In this document: piece by piece, positions 56,601-63,712 of the stretch
Position numbering within the stretch: position 1 is the stretch's first letter
Layout: each line of letters begins with the position of its first letter
From: Hymenobacter nivis
GTDB lineage: Bacteria > Bacteroidota > Bacteroidia > Cytophagales > Hymenobacteraceae
Length of the DNA stretch: 64,000 bases
Direction of reading: 5' to 3'
Assembly: GCF_006439025.1 (NCBI RefSeq)
Contig: NZ_RCYZ01000001.1
Span: forward strand, 186,001-250,000
The notes under the pieces: model-generated
Database searches by the model: none
What the model was told of the DNA's origin: nothing
The model's input: the letters and a program-made list of their open reading frames with translations, nothing else
Made by a program: the position numbers and the translations under genes

Positions 56601-56773
56601 CCCTCGCCATTGTCGGACGTGACCTTGCCCGTAACGGTGTGGGCCCCGGCCACTTGGGCATAGGCTACTTGCGGGACCAGCGGGGCTAGGCCACCGCTCA
56701 GCAGCAGCAGGGGCACCAGGCGCGACCATTTCCAGGCCCCAAGGGGCATGGGTTTGGATAGAATTTTGTTCAT
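53633..56773 (-). CDS. susC: SusC/RagA-type TonB-dependent glycan transporter
   Basis: A 1046-residue outer-membrane transporter (signal about 1-39, VAYAQ). A carboxypeptidase-regulatory-like domain (about 45-125: TVTGKVTSDNGEGIPGVTVV) is followed by a TonB box region (ALNEVQVVGYGVQKK), a plug with ITVSSNGTAPGQAPTIRIRG and SLEVLKDASSTAIYGARGAN, and a large barrel ending FILGVNLGF with C-terminal Phe. It works with SusD to import oligosaccharides with TonB energy. It lacks the N-terminal FecR-interacting STN extension. The spacer to the SDR gene upstream is 132 bases. Confidence 0.97.
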   Translation of the reverse strand: MNKILSKPMPLGAWKWSRLVPLLLLSGGLAPLVPQVAYAQVAGAHTVTGKVTSDNGEGIPGVTVVVKGTTTGATTDASGSYTLTVPGDNSILVFSSIGYAKQEIAVGKRTNVSQSLVPETQALNEVQVVGYGVQKKSQVTGAISSVSDEQLRDVPVANVAQALQGRAAGITVSSNGTAPGQAPTIRIRGNRSLSGSNDPLLVVDGVPYDGSLNDLNPDDITSLEVLKDASSTAIYGARGANGVILITTRRGKSGAPKATYSGYYGQKRIYDRFDLQDGQQYYDYRLQAYRTQNPSYDPVAATTFLTVDERANYAAGKTTDYQSLLFQHGHIQNHSLGLSGGTDQTQYSASLGYYDETGIVPVSRFRRYSLRGTLDQQVGKRIKVGLNTLNTFTNENDPNVNVLYQILTTSPLASTTDANGQQLLYPTADQLSNPLTLYVPNAHLDQRRRLRTFNSLYAQVNILKGLDYRLNVGLDGRTEANDNFYASATPNNGNGLNTAGKSSTIAYNLLAENILTYNRNFAEKHDLNVTALYSRQTYHADGVGGNVQNLLANYQLNNNLSGGTPTSVFNATQSIDWALESFMARVNYAYNNRYSATLTMRADGSSRLAPGNKFKAFPSAAVAWNIFNESFLKDYAWVSNLKLRASLGRVGSTAINPYQTQGSLSVGTYNYGATGAVGVVPSSIPNPNLGWEYTTTTNVGLDFGFLENRVTGSVEVYQQRTSDLLLPDALPVTSGYGSFLRNAGSTQNRGVEISLTTVNLRAKDLGGFEWSTDWNFTVNREKVLDLNVYNADGSPRNDIGNQRFIGQPLYVIYDYKKIGIWQSNEADQALKYGTKPGQIKIEDLNNDGKIDASDRQIIGSRQPKFEAGLTNRFRFKGFDMTIVALTRVGATVVDPYSFGPSYYATNTGRRNQLNFNYWTPTNGSNDYPQPDQSSRSTEWPTYGSTLGYHSGTFIKVRSIDLGYTLPAAWAKSALMSSARIYLQVQNPYIWAADKYFQRNKAIDPDALSYSSRFDSSAGVNAANISFQGGSNYPVTRSFILGVNLGF

Positions 56774-56905
56774 GGGTTGGGCGGGAATAAGTATGAAATT
56801 GGTGGTAGTTAATTGGCTTCCAGTGGGTAGCTAGTGCCTTCTCCTTAGCGAGGCCGCCCAAAACCAGTCGTCAAGCATTCTAAAAAACCAGGGCCAGTGG
56901 GGGGC

Positions 56906-57745
56906 CTAAAAGCCGATGGAGTTGCCGCCGTCCACGGGCAGCGAGGCCCCGGTAATGTAGCGGGCCCCCTCGGAAGCTAGGAACACGGCCGCATGGCCGA
57001 TGTCGGCGGGCTGGCCGAACTTGCCCATGGGCGTGCGGCGCATGGCGCGGTCGCGGCGGTCAGGGTCGGAGTTCATGGCCGTACGGCTCATGGCGGTTTC
57101 GATGAAGCCGGGCGCAATGGCATTCACGCGCACGCCGTGGGCCGAAAACTCGGAGGCCAGCACCTTCACCATGCCCTCGACGGCCGACTTGGAGGCGGCG
57201 TAGGCCACCACCCGGTCGATGCCGTAGTAGGCAGCCATCGACGAAATCATGAGGATGCAGCCGCGGCCCCGGGGCACCATGCGCTTGGCCGCGGCCCGCG
57301 TAAGCGAAAACACAGCGCTCAGGTTCGTATGGATGATGCGGCTGAAATCTTCGTCCGTCATCTCCAGGGCGGGCTTTTTCATGTTGATGCCGGCGTTGTT
57401 CACCAGAATATCGAGCGGGCCGTGCTCGGCCTCAATCCGGGCCACCAAGTCGTCCAGGGCCCCCAGGTCGCAGATATCGTTGACGAGGTACTGGGCGCGC
57501 TCGCCCAAGTCGGCCGTGGCGTCTTGGAGCACAGCCTCGCGCCGGCCGGTGATGACCACCGTGGCCCCGGCGGCTACCATGCAGCGGGCAATTTCGAGCC
57601 CGATACCCGTGCCACCGCCCGTGACAAGGGCCAACTGGCCGGCCAGCGAAAACACATCGGCCGTAGCGGCCGCGGGCTGCGGCGCGGGGGCCCCGTGGCC
57701 GTTGGTGGCGGGCAGTGGCAAGGTATCGAGAGAAAAAGTGTTCAT
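56906..57745 (-). CDS. SDR oxidoreductase, likely fructuronate/mannonate reductase
   Basis: A 279-residue classical short-chain dehydrogenase. The cofactor motif is TGGGTGIG (42-49), followed by NNAG (116-119) and the catalytic Ser168/169, Tyr182 and Lys186 (YAASK), with the C-terminal PVDGGNSIGF. About 30 Ala/Pro-rich residues precede the fold. KduD and gluconate-5-dehydrogenase relatives look similar. Because it lies between a GH67 and susC in the same unit as uxuA, the inferred role is NAD(P)H-dependent reduction of D-fructuronate to D-mannonate, replacing the unrelated UxuB. 2-keto-3-deoxygluconate dehydrogenase is an alternative. Confidence 0.85.
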   Translation of the reverse strand: MNTFSLDTLPLPATNGHGAPAPQPAAATADVFSLAGQLALVTGGGTGIGLEIARCMVAAGATVVITGRREAVLQDATADLGERAQYLVNDICDLGALDDLVARIEAEHGPLDILVNNAGINMKKPALEMTDEDFSRIIHTNLSAVFSLTRAAAKRMVPRGRGCILMISSMAAYYGIDRVVAYAASKSAVEGMVKVLASEFSAHGVRVNAIAPGFIETAMSRTAMNSDPDRRDRAMRRTPMGKFGQPADIGHAAVFLASEGARYITGASLPVDGGNSIGF

Positions 57746-57777
57746 AAATTAATCAGAATTAAGTAGCTAGCAAACAA

Positions 57778-59901
57778 TTACTTGAGTTGGTACACCTGCA
57801 CCTGGCGCTTGATATCGGCCAACGTGCGGGTGGGCGGCGCGAAGGGCCCCGGCACCGGCTGCCGGGCCAGGGTTTGGAAGTAGAGCACGCAGGCATCGCG
57901 CCACCAGTAGGCCTCCTGCTGCTGGATTTGCAAGCGGGCGGCCACGTCGGCGTACACCTCCGCGTCGAGGGCGGGGCGGGCGGCGGCCCACTGCTTTTGC
58001 AGCCAAGCCACCGAGTCGGCGCCGGTGTAGTAGCGGTAGCACAGCTCGTTCCAAAGGGTGCGGCCGGTGCGCAGCGGCTGCTGCCAGCCCACGTGGTGGA
58101 ACCAGAGCAGGTAGTCAAGCGGGCAGGTGGCGGCACTCCCCCACTGCTGCTGCACGGCGGGCCGGTACAGGGCCAGGGCGTTGCTGCCGGTGGCGGTGCG
58201 GTCGAAGCCCAAGCCCAGCGAGTCGCCCCGGTGGTAGTACACGGCCGTCCAGTCGGGGCGGCCGGCCTTGGCCAGCCAGGGCTGGGGCCCGTAGTGGATG
58301 CTTTCGCCCATGATGTGGTGCAGGCCCAGCGGCGTGGTGTAGCGCACGTAGATGCTGCGCGACTGGTCCAGCAGCGCCGTGATGCTGCGCACGGCGGCAG
58401 CGTTAGTGGTCAGGCTCATGCGCGCCCACTCGGTGGCCAGGGCCCCGGGGTCCAGGGTGTGGTCCCAGGCCAGGCGGCCGAAGGCGTACCAGTTGGCCTG
58501 GCCCAGCGGGTGGCCGGTCCAGTTGCGGACGCTGCCGATGTTGGCCACCCCGGCGATGCCGGTTTGGGCGTGGCGGTCGAGGCTGCCGTCCACCACCTTG
58601 GCCACCGTCGAGCCGGGGCCCTGGGCGTAGGTATCGGCCTCTAGGCACTCCTTGATGAGGGGCCCCAGGTACACGGCGTGGGTGGCGAAGCCCAGGTACT
58701 CCTGCGTGAGTTGCACTTCCAGCACCAGCGGCGTGCGCGGCATGGCCCCGAACAGCGGGTGGAACGGCTCGCGGGCCTGGAAGTCAATCGGCCCGTTCTT
58801 CACCTGCACCAGCACCTTGGGGTCGAACTTGCCGTCGAGGGGCTGGAAATCCTGGTACGCTTCCTTGAAACGGTCGCCACTGCCGTCGGCCTTGTACACG
58901 AAGGCGCGCCACATCACCACGCCGTCGTGGGCCCCCAGGGCCTTGGCCAGCATGTTGGCGCCGTCGGCGTGGGTACGCTGGTAGTCCTGGGGCCCCGGCT
59001 CGCCCTCCGAATTAGCCTTTACCAAGAAGCCGCCAAAGTCGGGGATGGCGCGGTAGATTTCGTCGGTTTTGGCAGCCCACCACCGCTGCACGGCGGGGTC
59101 GAGGGGGTCGGCGGTGGGCAGGCCGCCCAGCACCTTGGGCGCGGCCCAGAACACCGACAGGTACACCCGGATGCCGTAGGGCCGCATCACGCCGGCCAGG
59201 GCCGCCACCTTGGGTAGGTAGTCGGGCGTGAGGTAACGGGCGCTGGCGTTCACGTTGTTAATAACCACCCCGTTCAGCCCAATGGAAGCGTTGGCGCGGG
59301 CGTAGTCGGTGTAGCGCGGGTCGAGGCGCTGGGGCAGTTCGTCCCACTTCCAGATGGACGAGCCCGCGTAGCCGCGCTCCACGGTGCCGTTGGGGTTGTC
59401 CCAATGGTTGATCATGCGGTGGCCGATGCGCGGGGCGCTGCGCACGGCCCAGCCGGCCAGGGCCCCGCCGGTTTGCACGCGGCGCAGCACGGCGTAGGCT
59501 CCGTAGAGCACGCCCGCCGCACTGGGGCTGGCCACCACCAAGTTGTTTTTCTCGGAATAAATGCGGTAGCCTTCGGCCGCGTTGGGCGTACTGGCATCGA
59601 TTGCAGTGCGGTCCAGCTTCAGCACGATGCCGCCACCCAGGGCCCCCATGCTGGCTTGCACCGGCACCGGTTGGCCCAGCAGCCCCTGCAAGCCGCGCTG
59701 CAGCTCGGCGGCGGCGGTGCGCAGCACGGGGTCAGTACCGGTGGTGGCCACGAAGCGCGCCGCGCGCTGGTACTGCGCACACTGGCCGGCATCGGCCAGG
59801 CGGTCGTACTTCAGCCACAGCCGGTAGCCATCGTCGGCCACGCCGCGGTGCGCGGCGGCCACGAAGACCAAGAGCAAGAACAAGTGGCGAAATACAGACA
59901 C
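57778..59901 (-). CDS. GH67 alpha-glucuronidase (copy 2)
   Basis: A 707-residue enzyme with a GTG start at 59901, the first start after an in-frame stop, opening the signal SVFRHLFLLLVFVAAAHRG. The catalytic set is intact: acid Glu299 (ANSEGEPGP), Asp373 (KNGPIDFQ) and Glu401 (LTQEYLG), with spacings close to those in copy 1. The two copies share the same domain plan but differ widely in sequence, so they are not recent duplicates. It releases (methyl)glucuronic acid from aldouronic acids, feeding UxuA encoded just upstream (92-base gap). The SDR gene begins 32 bases downstream. Confidence 0.95.
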   Translation of the reverse strand: MSVFRHLFLLLVFVAAAHRGVADDGYRLWLKYDRLADAGQCAQYQRAARFVATTGTDPVLRTAAAELQRGLQGLLGQPVPVQASMGALGGGIVLKLDRTAIDASTPNAAEGYRIYSEKNNLVVASPSAAGVLYGAYAVLRRVQTGGALAGWAVRSAPRIGHRMINHWDNPNGTVERGYAGSSIWKWDELPQRLDPRYTDYARANASIGLNGVVINNVNASARYLTPDYLPKVAALAGVMRPYGIRVYLSVFWAAPKVLGGLPTADPLDPAVQRWWAAKTDEIYRAIPDFGGFLVKANSEGEPGPQDYQRTHADGANMLAKALGAHDGVVMWRAFVYKADGSGDRFKEAYQDFQPLDGKFDPKVLVQVKNGPIDFQAREPFHPLFGAMPRTPLVLEVQLTQEYLGFATHAVYLGPLIKECLEADTYAQGPGSTVAKVVDGSLDRHAQTGIAGVANIGSVRNWTGHPLGQANWYAFGRLAWDHTLDPGALATEWARMSLTTNAAAVRSITALLDQSRSIYVRYTTPLGLHHIMGESIHYGPQPWLAKAGRPDWTAVYYHRGDSLGLGFDRTATGSNALALYRPAVQQQWGSAATCPLDYLLWFHHVGWQQPLRTGRTLWNELCYRYYTGADSVAWLQKQWAAARPALDAEVYADVAARLQIQQQEAYWWRDACVLYFQTLARQPVPGPFAPPTRTLADIKRQVQVYQLK

Positions 59902-59993
59902 GCAGTAATCAGTTATCTAACAAGGAAATGCCGAAAGCTCGGGCATTCAAATTTTTGCTAACGCCAAGGCCGGCCAGGGCCCCGCGCCCAGCT

Positions 59994-61181
59994 CTATTCG
60001 GCCAAGGCCCGGCGGATGCCGTATTCCAGGCCCCGCAGTTCGGCCAAGCCGCGCAGGCGGCCGATGGCGGAATAGCCGGGGTAGGTCTTTTTGTGCAGGT
60101 CGTCGAGCATCTGGTGGCCGTGGTCGGGGCGCATGGGCAGCGGCGGGGCGTTGCTACCAGCCGCGGCACGGCGCGCTTCCTCCCGCACCAGGGCACGCAC
60201 CACTCCGTACATGTCCACGTCACCGGCCAAGTGGTCGGCTTCGTGGAAGTTGCGCGGGTTGTCCTCGCGCTTGGTAGTACGTAGGTGCACGAAGTGGATG
60301 TGGGGCCCAAACCGCTCGGCCATGCCCACCACGTCGTTGTCGGCCCGCACGCCCAGCGAGCCGGTGCAAAAAGTGAGGCCATTGGCCGGTACGTCGCAGG
60401 CGGCCAGCAGGCCGGCCAGGTCGACCTCGGTGCTTACCACGCGCGGGAGGCCCAGCAGCGGGAAGGGCGGGTCGTCGGGGTGGATGCACAGGCCGATGCC
60501 CACTTCCTGGGCCACCGGGGCCACGGCCCGGATGAAGTAGTGCAGGTTTTCGCGCAGCGCGGCCGCGTCGATGGTGGCGTACTCGTTCAGGTACTCCTGG
60601 AACGTGGCCAGTTCAAAGGCTTCCTCCGAGCCGGGCAGGCCCAGCAGCGTGGTGTTGGTAAGCTGCGCGATGGCCTCGGGGCCCATGCCGGCAAACTGCT
60701 GGCGGGCGGCCTCGGCCACAGCGGGCTCGTAGTCGGCCTCCGCGCCGGGGCGCTGCAAGATGCACAGGTCGAAAATGGCAAACTCCTGCCATACAAAGCG
60801 CAGGGCCCGCGAGCCGTCGGGCAGCTCGTGCGTCAGGTCGGTGCGCGACCAGTCGAGCACAGGCATGAAATTGTAGCACACCGTGCGCACGCCGCAAGCC
60901 GCCAGGTTGCGCAGCGACGCCTGGTAGTGGGCAATGTACTGGTCGCGGCTGGGGCGGCCCTTCTTAATGTCTTCGTGCACCGGCAGGCTCTCCACCACGG
61001 CCCAGTGCAGGGGCGCGTGGGTAGCGTTGTCGGCTTCGATGAGCTGCTGGTGCGCCCGAATATCGGCCACCGGCCACACCGTGCCCACCGGCAGCTGGTG
61101 CAGAGCCGATACCACGCCGGCGCAGCCCGCCTGGCGAAGGTCGAAAAGCGAAACTGGGTCGTTGGGCCCAAACCAGCGCAT
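59994..61181 (-). CDS. uxuA: Mannonate dehydratase
   Basis: A 395-residue cytoplasmic enzyme that dehydrates D-mannonate to 2-keto-3-deoxygluconate. The ATG at 61181 ([19 protein letters not shown]) matches family N-termini; an in-frame TTG lies 12 codons upstream. Further family blocks are [63 protein letters not shown] and [11 protein letters not shown], which carry the metal-binding residues. It is the first gene of the long minus-strand series and diverges from the LacI-type regulator, its likely controller. Uronate isomerase and KDG kinase/aldolase are not in the window. Confidence 0.95.
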   Translation of the reverse strand: MRWFGPNDPVSLFDLRQAGCAGVVSALHQLPVGTVWPVADIRAHQQLIEADNATHAPLHWAVVESLPVHEDIKKGRPSRDQYIAHYQASLRNLAACGVRTVCYNFMPVLDWSRTDLTHELPDGSRALRFVWQEFAIFDLCILQRPGAEADYEPAVAEAARQQFAGMGPEAIAQLTNTTLLGLPGSEEAFELATFQEYLNEYATIDAAALRENLHYFIRAVAPVAQEVGIGLCIHPDDPPFPLLGLPRVVSTEVDLAGLLAACDVPANGLTFCTGSLGVRADNDVVGMAERFGPHIHFVHLRTTKREDNPRNFHEADHLAGDVDMYGVVRALVREEARRAAAGSNAPPLPMRPDHGHQMLDDLHKKTYPGYSAIGRLRGLAELRGLEYGIRRALAE

Positions 61182-61237
61182 AGTGTGCTGCACGGCAACA
61201 GTATTTAAAAAGTACAAAAAATATTCTCGACTAGCTA

Positions 61238-61264
61238 CCTATCGTACTCTATGCAATCGATAGG
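61238..61264. promoter_or_regulatory. Inverted repeat CCTATCG-13-CGATAGG
   Basis: Perfect 7-bp arms at 61238-61244 and 61258-61264 lie 57 bases upstream of the uxuA start. The same CTATCG/CGATAG arms recur at 61365-61398. Candidate operator; the binding protein is not known. Confidence 0.45.
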
Positions 61265-61364
61265 CGCTTGAAGTGGTAGGAATCGACTTCTTCTCAAATG
61301 TAGCCCATCAGCTACTTCTACAAAAGTATTAAAAGCTTGAAAATAAAGAAATTTGCCACAAAAA

Positions 61365-61398
61365 CTATCGGTATCGTTACTGCAAGCGTTTTCGATAG
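61365..61398. promoter_or_regulatory. Inverted repeat CTATCG-22-CGATAG enclosing LacI-like operator
   Basis: Arms CTATCG (61365-61370) and CGATAG (61393-61398) repeat the arms found at 61238-61264. Inside lies TGCAAGCGTTTTCG (61381-61394), which fits the general LacI-family pattern TGnAAnCGnTTnCA at all fixed positions but the last. It lies 117 bases upstream of the regulator start. Confidence 0.5.
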
Positions 61399-61441
61399 GT
61401 AAAAAATTAAGATTTACAGTACCAATTTTTTTTCATGTTAA

Positions 61442-61463
61442 TTTACGCCAACGAATGCGTAAA
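61442..61463. promoter_or_regulatory. Dyad TTTACGC-8-GCGTAAA before the regulator gene
   Basis: Perfect 7-bp arms at 61442-61448 and 61457-61463 end 47 bases before the regulator's ATG. The position would suit autoregulation or a second regulator's site. Confidence 0.4.
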
Positions 61464-61510
61464 CTTATTGTTAACTACTTCGTTTTCTTCTTTTTTTACA
61501 AAAGCATTTT

Positions 61511-62665
61511 ATGCCCGTTTGCCCCAAGTGTAGTCAACCCGATGGCGTAATGAAGGCCGGCTTCGTGCGGGGGCGGCAGCGGTATTTTTGCAAGGGCTGC
61601 GCCTACCACTTCACCGAGGCCAAGCCGGCGGTGCCCGAGCGCAAGCGCTACCAAGCCACCCTGGCCGACGTGGCCCGGGCCGTGGGCGTGGCCTCGTCCA
61701 CGGTGTCCAGGGCCCTAAACGGGCACGCCGACATCAGCCCCGCTACGCGCCAGGCCATTCAGGAGGCGGCCCGGCAGCTCGATTACCACCCCAACTTCTT
61801 GGCCCAGAGCCTAAAGCGGCGCGAGACGATGACCATCGGGGTAGTAATTCCGGACATTGAGCGGCCGTTTTTCGCCACCGCCGTGAGCGGCATCCAGGAC
61901 GTAGCGACGGCGGCTGGCTACCGGGTAATGATTTGCCAGTCGAAGGAATCGTACGAGGCCGAGGTGAGCAACGTGCAGGCCCTGATAGCCAACCGGGTAG
62001 ACGGCCTGCTGATCTGCCACTCGCGCGAAACCGAGAACTTCGACCACGTGAAGGAGCCAGCCCGGCGCGGCATTCCGGTGGTGCACTTCGACCGGGTGTG
62101 CAACGAGGTGAACAGCGCCAAGGTGATCCTCGACGACCGCCAGGGCGCGTTTGCCATTACCGAGCACCTCATCGAGCAGGGCTGCCGCCGCATTGCCATC
62201 CTGGCCGGGCCACCGTCGCTGCTCATCAGCCGGCAGCGGCAGGCTGGCTACCTGGGGGCCCTGCGCAAGCATGGCCTGCCCACCAGCGAGGAGCTATGCG
62301 CGCACATCAACTTCCGCACCGAGTCGGCGGTGGCGGCCCTCGATGCATGGCTGGCGCTACCCGAGCCGCCCGACGCCATTTTTGCCATCAACTACACGAA
62401 CGCGTTCGACTTGCTGATTGCCCTCAAGCAGCGCGGCCTGCGGGTACCGGCCGACATGGCCATTGTGGGCTTTGGCGACGAATTCATGGCCATGCTTATC
62501 GAGCCCGGCCTCACCACCGTCGACCTCCACCCCTTCCGTATCGGCCAGCAGGCGGCCCGGCTTTTCCTGGAGCAAATGACTCAAAAAGAGCTGTTTGAAC
62601 CCCGCACTTGCATCATTCCCGGCGAACTCATCATCCGCCAGTCGTCGCTGAAAAGCCGCGGCTAA
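61511..62665 (+). CDS. LacI-family regulator with N-terminal IS1-type zinc ribbon
   Basis: A 384-residue regulator with an unusual front end. Residues 1-36 contain a four-cysteine ribbon (Cys4, Cys7, Cys27, Cys30; CPKCSQPDGVMKAGF, RGRQRYFCKGCAYHF) very like the N-terminus of IS1-family InsA. After a short linker, the LacI helix-turn-helix occupies about 48-97 (LADVARAVG, VASSTVSRALNG, hinge-type YHPNFLAQSLKRR), then the periplasmic-binding-like effector domain (TIGVVIPDIERPFF, VDGLLICHSRETE, IAILAGPPS, DAIFAINYTNAFD, MAIVGFGDEF). It is divergent from uxuA and probably controls the locus. The effector is unknown; an aldouronic acid, xylose or a uronate derivative are candidates. Confidence 0.92.
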   Translation: MPVCPKCSQPDGVMKAGFVRGRQRYFCKGCAYHFTEAKPAVPERKRYQATLADVARAVGVASSTVSRALNGHADISPATRQAIQEAARQLDYHPNFLAQSLKRRETMTIGVVIPDIERPFFATAVSGIQDVATAAGYRVMICQSKESYEAEVSNVQALIANRVDGLLICHSRETENFDHVKEPARRGIPVVHFDRVCNEVNSAKVILDDRQGAFAITEHLIEQGCRRIAILAGPPSLLISRQRQAGYLGALRKHGLPTSEELCAHINFRTESAVAALDAWLALPEPPDAIFAINYTNAFDLLIALKQRGLRVPADMAIVGFGDEFMAMLIEPGLTTVDLHPFRIGQQAARLFLEQMTQKELFEPRTCIIPGELIIRQSSLKSRG

Positions 62666-62784
62666 GGTCTGTGGGGGCCCTCGACCGCGCCGGGGCCCCG
62701 GAAAGAGCGGCCTCACCTTGCAAGCAGTAAATTTCTCCTCCGCGCGCCCTTTTTCCCTTGAATAACTTGCATTCGCTGAGGCGT

Positions 62785-63515
62785 TGATTTTGGCTGGGGC
62801 TGCTGGCGCTGGCCGGCTGCGCCCCGGGCCCCCGGAGCCCACCTACCGCATCGGGTTTTCACAGTGTACCGCCGGTGATGCCTGGCGCCTGGCCATGCGG
62901 GTGGGCCTGGAAAAGGAGCTGAGCTTCCATTCCGACGTGCAATTGGAAGTGCTCGGCGCGCACTTCAACATGGCCTTGCAGCGGCGGCAGGTGCAGGTCC
63001 TGATCCAGCAGCGGGTGGACCTGCTTATCATCTCCCCCAACCAGTCGGGGCCCCTAACGGAGCTAACGGAAGCAGCTTATAACTAGGAGATTCCGGCAGT
63101 AGTACTGCCGCACTACCTCGCGCCTCTACACGGCCTACGTGGGCGGCAACAACGTGGAGGTGGGCCGCTCGGCCGGCCACTACGCCGCTCCGCTGCTGCA
63201 CGGGCGCGGCCGCGTGCTGGAGCCCCTGGGGGCCCCATTGGCCACGCCGCCCACCAAGTGGTGCAGCAGCTGGGCATGTCGCAAATGCATCTCCACCGCA
63301 AGGCGAAGGCCGTGCTCGGCACCGGCGTCACTGATTGCATCCAGGTCCTGCGCCTCACCAAGGCCCAAATGCTGCTGGCCGAGGGCTGCACCATTGCTGC
63401 AGTGGCCTATCGAACAAGGTTCTCTTCCCCTTCCTACTTCTCCACGGCCTGCAAAGGCAGGTACCAAATGTCGCCCTCCGAGTACAAGGACCTTCACGCC
63501 CTTACCCGGCACTGA
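62785..63515 (+). pseudogene. Relic of a hybrid sensor/AraC-type regulator
   Basis: Pieces of one gene survive in two frames. First, a lipobox-like LALAGC lies one frame off from PEPTYRIGFSQCTAGDAWRL, then VDLLIISPNQSGPLTEL, ending at a stop (63084-63086): a periplasmic sugar-binding-like domain. Second, in frame +1, RLYTAYVGGNNVEVGRSAGH and LLHGRGRVLEPLGAP continue it. Third, back in the first frame, VQQLGMSQMHLHRKAKAVLG, VLRLTKAQMLLAEG and FSSPSYFSTACKGRYQMSPS form the AraC-type DNA-binding end, stopping at 63513-63515. The histidine kinase, its receiver and most of the sensor are deleted. The original was probably a hybrid two-component regulator of a sugar locus. Confidence 0.85.
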
Positions 63516-63712
63516 CGGAATTTTACAAGTCGCGTCAGATCATTAACTACAACAGGTTGCGCCGCCTCCATGTCAATCAAGTTACTTATAATCAATATGT
63601 TATTTATGGAATGAATGATTGTAGTAATCTTGCAATCAATTGAAGGAAAGCAACAAGCTGGAAACCGGAATTTTAGCGGACATTTGGGCAATCGTTCCCC
63701 CCTCTCTCTGCC
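63516..63712. other. A/T-rich leader of the sugar porter gene
   Basis: About 200 bases between the regulator relic and the transporter, clearly A/T-richer than the coding regions. It should carry the transporter's promoter; TAATCTTG at 63633-63640 is one mismatch from the TAnnTTTG -7 motif, with no convincing -33 element. Confidence 0.35.

Larger units (their letters stand above)
61182..61510. promoter_or_regulatory. Divergent uxuA / lacI-type control region
   Basis: This A/T-rich 329-base stretch holds promoters for both directions and no gene. It is the only divergent region at the head of the locus and is dense in dyads, listed separately. A minus-strand TACTTTTG at 61328-61321 fits the TAnnTTTG -7 motif of Bacteroidota, but no -33 element is properly spaced. 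Confidence 0.7.

Noticed and set aside
61511..61620. Possible IS1 insertion into a lacI-type gene
   Set aside because: Only the ribbon is present, in frame and next to the HTH, with no transposase catalytic region, terminal repeats or target duplication.
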